Positions 7,634 to 13,294 of a stretch of DNA of 13,655 nucleotides are shown here, in pieces (within the stretch, counting starts at the first letter, position 1; every line of letters starts with the position of its first letter). Position numbers and translations under genes: made by a program. The stretch lies in contig RFHN01000111.1 of the NCBI GenBank assembly GCA_003695835.1, positions 1 through 13,655 on the forward strand. The letters run 5' to 3'. Below the pieces are notes generated by a model. That model made no database searches, had not been told where the DNA came from, and was given only the letters and a program-made list of their open reading frames with translations. This DNA is from Armatimonadota bacterium. Lineage in GTDB: Bacteria; Armatimonadota; Fimbriimonadia; Fimbriimonadales; ATM1.

Positions 7634-7654
7634 GGACCGCTTAGAAAGCGTTCC
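7634..7654 (+). promoter_or_regulatory. Inverted repeat/leader hairpin upstream of the L25 gene
   Basis: GGA-C-CGCTT, then AGA, then AAGCG-T-TCC makes an 8-bp stem with one C/T mismatch and a 3-nt loop. It overlaps the expected transcription start of the L25 gene. It could be an operator or a 5' leader hairpin. There is no T-run, so it is not a terminator. Confidence 0.35.
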
Positions 7655-7702
7655 GCCGGCCCGGACTGGCTTGTGGGATCGCGCTTCAAGGAGCAGAGTC
7701 CT

Positions 7703-8356
7703 ATGCATTATGAGAGTGTAACATTCAAGAGCCGCGATGCAAACCTGTCCGAATCGGACCTGAGTAACCTCCGACAGGAAGGTTGGATCCCAGCCGTGAT
7801 TTCTCGGGGTGGCGAGCCCCCCATTACCATCTTCGTTCCGGAGAAGGAGTTTGCCCACGCCGTTCACAAGACGGGCGTAGGCGGCATCCTCCGCCTCGTT
7901 GACGAGGCGGACAAAGCGCATCTTGCTCAGTTGAAGGAGCTGCAATGGCACCCGACGAGCCGAAAGCTTCTCCACGCCTCGTTCGTCGAGGTTCGGGCAC
8001 GGGAAGAGGTCGTCGCCAACGTTCCGATCATCTTCACGGGCGAACCGGAAGCGGTTGCCACCCGGGTGGGTCAGCTCGTGCGCCCCGAGGAGACCATCGC
8101 GGTGCGCGCCAAAGTAACCGACCTGCCTGACGCTGTTGGCTTGGACATTTCCGAGCTGGAGATCGGGGACACCGTTACCGCCGGAGACATCCTCTTGCCC
8201 GACGGTTGCGAAGCCGCTCACCCTGAGACGGTCATCTGCACCTTGATTCCGGCTACCGTTGTGGAGGAGCCGACAGAGGCCGCCGAAGAGGAGGAAGCTG
8301 CGGAACCGGAACTGGTCGGCGCTTCCACGGAAGAGAGCGAATCGGAGGAGGGTTAA
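7703..8356 (+). CDS. rplY: 50S ribosomal protein L25, long (Ctc/TL5) form
   Basis: L25 binds 5S rRNA in the large ribosomal subunit. This is the two-domain Ctc/TL5 form (217 residues), not the short E. coli form. The N-terminal 5S-binding domain includes LRQEGWIPAVISRGGEPP at 23-40 (family pattern LRxxGxIPAVxYG) and ELQWHPTSRKLLHASFVEVR at 79-98 (family QxHPxxxxxxHxDFxxV). The C-terminal TL5 beta domain includes VPIIFTGEPE at 107-116 and DISELEIGDTV at 148-158. The last 30 residues are very acidic, with 14 Glu. The start is the ATG at 7703, preceded by AAGGAG at 9-nt spacing; a GTG ten codons upstream has no such support. The neighbour asnB-like gene begins 31 nt downstream on the same strand. 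Confidence 0.9.
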   Translation: MHYESVTFKSRDANLSESDLSNLRQEGWIPAVISRGGEPPITIFVPEKEFAHAVHKTGVGGILRLVDEADKAHLAQLKELQWHPTSRKLLHASFVEVRAREEVVANVPIIFTGEPEAVATRVGQLVRPEETIAVRAKVTDLPDAVGLDISELEIGDTVTAGDILLPDGCEAAHPETVICTLIPATVVEEPTEAAEEEEAAEPELVGASTEESESEEG

Positions 8357-8387
8357 GCGCCCTTACCCGGGAGGTAGTAGCCACATC

Positions 8388-9842
8388 ATGGGCATTGTTT
8401 GCGCATTTAACAGCAGTAGCGTAGCCGAGATCACAGAACTCGTCAAGGAACTGACAGGCTCTGAGCCGAATTCGAGCTCTTTGCTCGAACAAGGCCCTGT
8501 CGTCCTCGCCGGCTATGCATACAACGGCGGGCAGGCGCCCGTGCCGGTGTCTGCCAAGAGAGCCACGCAGAGCATCATTCTGGACGGAACCGTCCTCAAT
8601 GCCCAACGGATTCGGGAGTCGCTGAAGCCGAAACCGCGTAATAGTAGCCCCGCCGCCACCGTCCTCGGGCTCTACGCGGCAAAGGATCGAAAGGTCGCGC
8701 ATTTTCTGGACGGAATGTTCGCTCTGTTCTTGCGGGACGGCGACCACTTCTATGCGGCGCGCGATCACTTGGGCTCGTATCCTCTCTACTTTGCGCAGGT
8801 GAACGGGGGATGGCTCTTCGCGTCAGAACTCAAGGCCTTCGTCGAGAAGGCTCAGTCTCTCTCCGAGTTTCCGCCCGGTTGCTACTTTCACTCCGACGTC
8901 GGACTTCGTCGGTACTTCCGGCTGGAGGGACCTGCCAAGCCGGTCAGCTTCCAAGACGCCATCGAAGTCGTCCGCGTCCTCGTCACCGACGCCGTAAAGA
9001 AGCATGTCGGGTCGGGCGAAGTCGGCATTCTTCTCAACGGCAGCGTGGAATCGAGCATCCTCGCCGCCCTCGCATACCAAAAGAATCGAAAGGTCCGCAC
9101 GTACTCGGCTGGGTTGGAAGGCTCCCAGGACGGGCACACGGCCAAGAAGGTGGCTGAATGGATTGGCGTCAAGCACACGCACGTCGAAGTCTCTGTCGAG
9201 GACATTCTCAACCACCTGCAGGAAATCGTCTGGAGCCTTGAGACGTTCGACGGCCCGGTCGTGCGCCATGCCGTTGCCGACTACTTCGCCGTTCGCGCTG
9301 CCGCGGAGGACGTGAAGGTGATGGTCGGTAGCGACGCAGCGAACGAGCTGTTCGGCGGTTACCCGTACCTGCGGCCGATGTATCAGGAAAAGCTCACCGC
9401 AGAGATCAAACGGATCACGGAGAATCTGCACCGGACGCATCTGCTCCGATGGAATCGGATCGTGACGGGATGGGGGCTGGAACCCCGGTCGCCCTTCACA
9501 GACCGCCGTCTTGTCCACGCCGTGTCCAAGCTACCTTCCAACTACAAGATCAGCGAAGACGGCCGAGCCAAGTGGGCGTTGCGGCGCGCGTTCAGCACCA
9601 TGCTACCGGCTTGGATCGTGGACCGTCCGGATAGTGAGGACGTCCATTGCGTCGGCATCCAGACCGCGCTTTCCGAATACGCCGACTCCGTTTTCACGGA
9701 CGAGGACCTATCAAAGTACAAGGGCAAGGACGCCGAGTTGCAGCCGAGTCTGCGAACCAAGGACGAGCTTCTCTACTACCAGATCTGGCGCCAACGTTTC
9801 CCAGAGGAGTTCGCGGCTCTCGTCGGTCGTACACAGTTCTGA
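8388..9842 (+). CDS. Asparagine-synthetase-like protein with degenerate active sites
   Basis: The 484-residue protein aligns along its length with AsnB (class II glutaminase plus ATP-pyrophosphatase domain; 554 residues in E. coli). Clear matches are FLDGMFALF at 106-114, ARDHLGSYPLYF at 124-135, FASELKAFV at 144-152, FPPGCYF at 161-167, ELFGGY at 320-325, WGLEPRSPFTDRRLV at 362-376 and a tail with TKDELLYYQIWRQRFP at 457-472. Key residues are altered. The N-terminus is MGIVC, not MCGIV, so the nucleophilic Cys is not at position 2. RGPD is absent. The NGE motif reads DGT at 66-68. The SGGLDS loop reads NGSVES at 217-222. GEGSDE reads SDAANE at 315-320. The lysine of AsnB's WRQKE-like motif is Asp415. 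I infer it cannot make asparagine from glutamine; its true role is unknown. GGGAGGT lies 12 nt upstream of the start. Confidence 0.85.
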   Translation: MGIVCAFNSSSVAEITELVKELTGSEPNSSSLLEQGPVVLAGYAYNGGQAPVPVSAKRATQSIILDGTVLNAQRIRESLKPKPRNSSPAATVLGLYAAKDRKVAHFLDGMFALFLRDGDHFYAARDHLGSYPLYFAQVNGGWLFASELKAFVEKAQSLSEFPPGCYFHSDVGLRRYFRLEGPAKPVSFQDAIEVVRVLVTDAVKKHVGSGEVGILLNGSVESSILAALAYQKNRKVRTYSAGLEGSQDGHTAKKVAEWIGVKHTHVEVSVEDILNHLQEIVWSLETFDGPVVRHAVADYFAVRAAAEDVKVMVGSDAANELFGGYPYLRPMYQEKLTAEIKRITENLHRTHLLRWNRIVTGWGLEPRSPFTDRRLVHAVSKLPSNYKISEDGRAKWALRRAFSTMLPAWIVDRPDSEDVHCVGIQTALSEYADSVFTDEDLSKYKGKDAELQPSLRTKDELLYYQIWRQRFPEEFAALVGRTQF

Positions 9843-9876
9843 CGGCATGGCGTTCCGACTTAGATGACGCAAGCAA

Positions 9877-10269
9877 ATGGCTGACAAAGAGGATCCCAAA
9901 GTATCGAAAGAGGACCGAATTCGCGTCGTCGAGTCAGCCTCGCTGTTGTTGGCATCCGACGCGGCAACGCGATTTGCTGCGGGATTGCTGGCCGCCCTCG
10001 GACACCGGAGGCGAATTCGGATTCTGCAGGCCCTGGCGGAGAACGGGCCCATGTCGGTCACGGAATTGGCAAATCGGCTGGGAGTATCGCAAAGCAATGT
10101 GTCGCAGCACCTGGCGGTCCTGGCTCGCGCGGGCGCGTTGACTCGGAAGGAAGAGGGCACGGCTCGCTTGTACAGCGTCCGCGACGATCGGCTCGTCGAG
10201 ATTCTCCGGCTGGTCGAGGAGTTCCGGTTGGAGCACCGCGACGACCTGGCGGAGGGAGTGGACGCTTAA
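9877..10269 (+). CDS. ArsR-type winged-helix transcriptional regulator without metal-binding cysteines
   Basis: This 130-residue protein should bind operator DNA as a dimer. Residues about 35-105 form the winged helix: LLAALGHRRRIRILQALAEN at 37-56 is the typical first helix pair, VTELANRLGVSQSNVSQHLA at 61-80 is the helix-turn-helix, and ARLYSVRDDRLVEI at 96-109 is the wing and last helix. There is no Cys in the whole protein, so the classic CxC metal switch is absent and the signal is unknown. An N-terminal extension of about 34 residues is charged then helical. It lies 34 nt after the asparagine-synthetase-like gene on the same strand, so it may be co-transcribed and may regulate that unit. 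No clear Shine-Dalgarno sequence is seen. Regulator family is secure; target is inference. Confidence 0.88.
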   Translation: MADKEDPKVSKEDRIRVVESASLLLASDAATRFAAGLLAALGHRRRIRILQALAENGPMSVTELANRLGVSQSNVSQHLAVLARAGALTRKEEGTARLYSVRDDRLVEILRLVEEFRLEHRDDLAEGVDA

Positions 10270-10329
10270 CCCCATACTTTGACGAGTTTTCTCTCTACGT
10301 AAGCGAAATCCTTGCGCGCTCGATACGTC

Positions 10330-10335
10330 TATAAT
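10330..10335 (+). promoter_or_regulatory. Perfect -10 box upstream of the lipoprotein gene
   Basis: A consensus TATAAT stands 20 nt before the lipoprotein ATG, so the transcript would have a leader of only about 14 nt. No well-spaced -35 is present; TTGCGC at 10312 gives a spacer of 12, which is too short. No Shine-Dalgarno sequence is seen between box and start. The rest of the 10270-10355 gap shows nothing I can name, and no terminator after the ArsR-type gene. Confidence 0.55.
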
Positions 10336-10355
10336 CTCGGGCTGGATATTTGAAC

Positions 10356-11117
10356 ATGAAGTACGGCGCTTGGTTAGCAGTCTTGTTGGTTTCTGCCTTC
10401 GCCCTGGCGATCTCGAGTTGCGGCGGAGGCTCGGGCGAAGGGGGAGGCGGCGGCAACGTTACCTTTTTCCTCGTTCGCGTGGAGTTGCCCGGGAAAGACC
10501 CGTTGAACATCGAGAGCGGCACCGGTCCGCACACGTTCGAGCTGGCGGGTTATGTGCAGGGGACGGGTCAGCGAGTCAAACTCACGCCTACGTCCTGGAC
10601 CCTCGAAGAGGTACAGGGCGACGTGGGAACCCTGAACTCAGCCAACGGGAGCTTCACCCCTGGCAGCCAGGGGACGGCTTACGTCAATGTAGTGTGGAAT
10701 GGCAGCCCGACTCCGGTTAGGCTGCAGATTGCCGTGCGCCCGGCCGGGCTTGCCCGTCTGACGGGCGATGTCATCGGTGGCGGGGGCACCACGGCTGGGA
10801 CGATTGTGGCGTTCTACGACGCTTCAAACAACGAAGTCGGCCGAGCCACCGTGATGTCGAACGGAAAGTTCACCGGCCTCGTCCCGAACACGGCAACGAA
10901 GATCAACGTGCCGGTGAAGGCTTCCGGCTACTATCCGGGCGAGTGGACATACAACGGCGACACCTACAGTTGGAACGTCCAGAACTGTCACGCCCTGATG
11001 GTGCTGAATCAGCCGTTGCAGTCTGGACAGACGAGCACGCTCGTCGGCGCCATCGGCCTTTTCGTTCAGAGTCAGAACAGCCCTCCGCCGCCACCGCCGA
11101 CCGGTTGTAGCGGCTAA
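10356..11117 (+). CDS. Predicted lipoprotein with Ig-like and carboxypeptidase-regulatory-like beta domains
   Basis: I do not recognise a named family. The 253-residue protein begins with a lipoprotein signal peptide, hydrophobic from residue 5 to 19, and a lipobox ending AISSC with the lipidated Cys at 22. A flexible Gly-rich linker follows at 23-33. Residues about 35-128 look like an Ig-like beta sandwich, including the phrase GTLNSANGSFTPGSQGTAYV at 91-110 that is common in bacterial Ig-like repeats. Residues about 133-190 resemble a carboxypeptidase-regulatory/peptidase-associated beta fold (TGDVIGGGGTTAGTIVAFYD, then NGKFTGLVPNTATKINV). The C-terminus has six prolines in a row (243-248) and Cys251, which might pair with Cys211. 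The start is the ATG; a TTG two codons upstream is less likely. The TAA overlaps the wzt stop on the other strand. Likely a surface-anchored protein of unknown role. Confidence 0.75.
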   Translation: MKYGAWLAVLLVSAFALAISSCGGGSGEGGGGGNVTFFLVRVELPGKDPLNIESGTGPHTFELAGYVQGTGQRVKLTPTSWTLEEVQGDVGTLNSANGSFTPGSQGTAYVNVVWNGSPTPVRLQIAVRPAGLARLTGDVIGGGGTTAGTIVAFYDASNNEVGRATVMSNGKFTGLVPNTATKINVPVKASGYYPGEWTYNGDTYSWNVQNCHALMVLNQPLQSGQTSTLVGAIGLFVQSQNSPPPPPPTGCSG

Positions 11118-11860
11118 TCTTGAGGCGGGTTCTCGCCGGAACGCTCGTAGGCGGAGAGAACCTCTTCCGTGGGGCCGTCTTGGTAGACCTTGCCAGCGCG
11201 CATCCATAGCACGCGGTCCGCTGCTCGGCGGACGGCGTCCATGTCGTGCGAGACGAAGAGGATTGCGCCGCCATTCGCCTGAAACTCGGCGATTCTCGCG
11301 AGGCACTTCTTCTGAAACTCGATGTCCCCGACAGCAAGAGCTTCATCCACGAGCAGGATGGACGCGTCCACATGGACCGCCACACTGAAACCGAGGCGCA
11401 GAAGCATGCCGCTGGAGTACGAGCGGACGGGAGCGTCCACGTAGTCCCCAATCTCGCTGAATTCGATGATCTTCTCCAACCGCTCCGTTACCTGCTTCCG
11501 TGTCAGCCCGAGGATGACGCCATTGAAGTAGACGTTCTCGATGCCGGTGAGGTCTGGGTGGAAGCCCGCGCCAAGTTCGAGCAGGGGCGCCACCGTTCCG
11601 GATAGGTGAATCTCCCCAGAAGTCGGCTTGTAGACGCGCGCCAGTAGGCCGAGCAGCGTGCTCTTCCCTGCTCCGTTCTTGCCCACAACGCCAACACACT
11701 CGCCGGGCCTCACTTCGAACGACACGTCGTCCACAGCCCGGAGGCGTTCCTTCCGCTTCTTTCGCCACCAGAGAAGATTGCCCTTGAGCGAAGAGTAGCC
11801 GGAGTGCGTCAGATCGAACTCCTTCACCAGATTCCGGACGGCTATGGCTGGCTGGCTCAT
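11114..11860 (-). CDS. ABC-2 type polysaccharide exporter ATPase (Wzt/KpsT/TagH-like, short form)
   Basis: This is the nucleotide-binding subunit of an ABC exporter for a polysaccharide or teichoic-acid-like polymer, acting at the inner face of the membrane with the adjacent permease. The 248 residues show Walker A GKNGAGKST at 60-68, PLLELGAGFHPDLTGIENVY at 92-111 (Q-loop region typical of the Wzt/TagH group), signature YSSGM at 148-152, Walker B ILLVDE at 168-173 and the H-loop His205. The protein ends soon after the ATPase core, without the extra C-terminal sugar-binding domain of O-antigen Wzt. The start ATG overlaps the permease stop (ATGA), with GGAG 5 nt upstream. The frame stays open far upstream, but that part is antisense to other genes. 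The stop codon overlaps that of the lipoprotein gene on the plus strand. Confidence 0.93.
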   Translation of the reverse strand: MSQPAIAVRNLVKEFDLTHSGYSSLKGNLLWWRKKRKERLRAVDDVSFEVRPGECVGVVGKNGAGKSTLLGLLARVYKPTSGEIHLSGTVAPLLELGAGFHPDLTGIENVYFNGVILGLTRKQVTERLEKIIEFSEIGDYVDAPVRSYSSGMLLRLGFSVAVHVDASILLVDEALAVGDIEFQKKCLARIAEFQANGGAILFVSHDMDAVRRAADRVLWMRAGKVYQDGPTEEVLSAYERSGENPPQD

Positions 11861-12738
11861 GGCCGCTCCACGAACCTCCACTTCACCTTGTTGAAGTAGG
11901 CGTAACCGGCAACCATCACGAGCACGCTGACCGCACCCGCGATGGCGAGCATCGTCCAGTCCAAGGGTAGGTAGTGCGTCTCGAGGACGTCTCCCGTCCG
12001 AGTCACCGTGATGGGCTGCGGATCGAGCATCAGCTTTCGGTAACCCACCAAGAGCATCCCGATGGGGTTCAGGTTGTAAATCGTGAAGAGCGTGTCTTGC
12101 CACTGGGCGGGAATGTCGGGCGAGTGAGTCGCCGCCCACACCTGCTCCACGAAGTACAGGATCGGACAGAGGAAGAAGAGCAGGTAAAGCCCAACGCTGA
12201 CGAGGTACTTCACGTCTTCGTAGAACGTGTTCAGCGCGGAAATGAACAGGGCCAGGCCAAGCGTCAGGCAGAACTGTAGCAACACGAGCAACGGGAGCCA
12301 GAAAACAGTCGCTCGAAACGGGTTCTCGCCCGGGTTCATCCACCATACGAAGAGCAGATAGAGGAAGAACACTCCCATGGCGAGGAGGAAATGGAGGAAG
12401 TTCGCGATTACGCTCCCAATTGGCAGAATCTCTCGCGGGAAGTAGATCTTCTTGAGCAGGGGTAGCTGGGTCAGGATAGACTGCGCGGAATCGAGAAGCG
12501 CCAGCTGGAAGAACATGAACGGTAGGTAGGCGGCGAGGAGGTAGGCGCTGTAGTTGGGAACGCGGACGTTGAGGACGTACTTGAACACCACCGTCATCAC
12601 GAGCACGGTGATCAGAGGGTTCAGAATGCTCCAGAAAAACCCGAGGACGGAGTTCTTGTAACGGATGCGCAGCTCCCGGACGACAAAGGTCCAGAGCAGC
12701 TCGCGGTAGCGGTACAGCTCCTTGAGTTCGGAGAGCAC
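11857..12738 (-). CDS. ABC-2 type polysaccharide exporter permease (Wzm/KpsM/TagG-like)
   Basis: This is the membrane subunit of the exporter, paired with the ATPase that overlaps its stop codon. The 293-residue protein starts with the amphipathic family motif LYRYRELLWTFVVRELRIRY (8-27), followed by KNSVLGFFWSILNPL (28-42). About six membrane segments are visible: 34-56, 63-84, 108-133, 144-168, 178-199 and 261-281. The motif FYEDVKYLVSVGLYLLFFLC at 172-191 and the stretch YNLNPIGMLLVGYR at 221-234 are also typical. The start is a GTG at 12738 with no evident Shine-Dalgarno sequence; the family N-terminus supports it. No glycosyltransferase or other polymer synthesis gene lies in the window, so the cargo cannot be assigned. 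It is divergent from rpoZ, with an 88-nt gap. Confidence 0.93.
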   Translation of the reverse strand: MLSELKELYRYRELLWTFVVRELRIRYKNSVLGFFWSILNPLITVLVMTVVFKYVLNVRVPNYSAYLLAAYLPFMFFQLALLDSAQSILTQLPLLKKIYFPREILPIGSVIANFLHFLLAMGVFFLYLLFVWWMNPGENPFRATVFWLPLLVLLQFCLTLGLALFISALNTFYEDVKYLVSVGLYLLFFLCPILYFVEQVWAATHSPDIPAQWQDTLFTIYNLNPIGMLLVGYRKLMLDPQPITVTRTGDVLETHYLPLDWTMLAIAGAVSVLVMVAGYAYFNKVKWRFVERP

Positions 12739-12804
12739 GTGTCCGCGGGTTGTACCCCGAGCGGCGACTGTTTTGAGGGCTGGAAATTGTGAATCGGCGG
12801 CGGG

Positions 12805-12810
12805 TATACT
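12805..12810 (+). promoter_or_regulatory. Candidate -10 box of rpoZ
   Basis: TATACT lies 16 nt before the rpoZ ATG and would give a leader of about 10 nt. No matching -35 is seen and no Shine-Dalgarno sequence precedes the gene. The 12739-12826 divergent gap also has to hold the wzm promoter on the other strand; a weak TACAAC at about 12749-12754 (minus) is the only hint of one. Confidence 0.4.
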
Positions 12811-12826
12811 GGTTGTTTCGGAATCT

Positions 12827-13288
12827 ATGGCTCTCTACCCGTCTGCAGACAAACTCGATTCGTTCCCCAGCCGATTCGTTTTGACCAACCTCGCCGCTCG
12901 CCGCGCGAAGCAGCTCCGCGAGGGCGCGCCTCCGCTCATTGAGACTACCTCGACGCATCCACTGACGATCGCCCTCGAGGAGATCGCGGACGGCGCCGTC
13001 GTGCCGAAGTTCGTCGAAGGCGAGGTCGTCCCCGCCTCCGGACTGACTGGCGAGGCGATCGAAGCGCTCACCGCCGAAGCGACGCCGGAAGCCCAGGACC
13101 TCGCGAACCTCGTCAAGCACGACGCGAGCATTGAGGACCTTCTCGACCTCGAGACCGCTCTCACCGACGTTGAGGAAGAGGTCGAGGGAGTTGACCTCAG
13201 CTCACTCACCGAGGAACCTGGCGAAGGCGAAGAGGAAAAGGCGCGAGGCGAAGCGGACGCTGCGATCGCAGAAGACCTGGTTGACTAA
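12827..13288 (+). CDS. rpoZ: RNA polymerase omega subunit with long acidic C-terminal extension
   Basis: Omega helps fold and assemble the beta' subunit of RNA polymerase. Residues 1-60 fit the RpoZ family: SRFVLTNLAARRAKQLREG at 15-33 is the hallmark helix (RARQL-type), and HPLTIALEEIADGAV at 44-58 matches the conserved P-x-x-IALEEIAxG segment. The protein is 153 residues against about 70-100 for most omegas. The extra part (about 65-153) has roughly 29 Asp/Glu and only a few basic residues, so it is strongly acidic and probably partly disordered. The start MALYPSADKL is chosen because the family N-terminus begins there; an upstream in-frame start at 12722 would overlap the divergent wzm gene. 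dnaJ begins 6 nt after the stop, so the two are likely co-transcribed. Confidence 0.85.
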   Translation: MALYPSADKLDSFPSRFVLTNLAARRAKQLREGAPPLIETTSTHPLTIALEEIADGAVVPKFVEGEVVPASGLTGEAIEALTAEATPEAQDLANLVKHDASIEDLLDLETALTDVEEEVEGVDLSSLTEEPGEGEEEKARGEADAAIAEDLVD

Positions 13289-13294
13289 CCCGCC

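Noticed and set aside
7673..7702. GTG start ten codons upstream of the L25 ATG
   Set aside because: The Shine-Dalgarno sequence AAGGAG is correctly spaced for the ATG at 7703, not for the GTG.
8259..8387. N-terminal extension of the asparagine-synthetase-like gene into the L25 gene
   Set aside because: The extra Arg-rich residues overlap the L25 tail in another frame. AsnB proteins begin at the GIV motif, here codon 2 onward. The extension also does not supply a missing Cys2.
12722..12826. Upstream start for rpoZ
   Set aside because: It would overlap the divergent wzm start and add residues not found in omega.
11861..13120. Upstream extension of the wzt frame, giving a 668-residue protein
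   Set aside because: The added part is antisense or out of frame to wzm and rpoZ and has no protein character. The ATG at 11860 has a ribosome-binding site and the family N-terminus.
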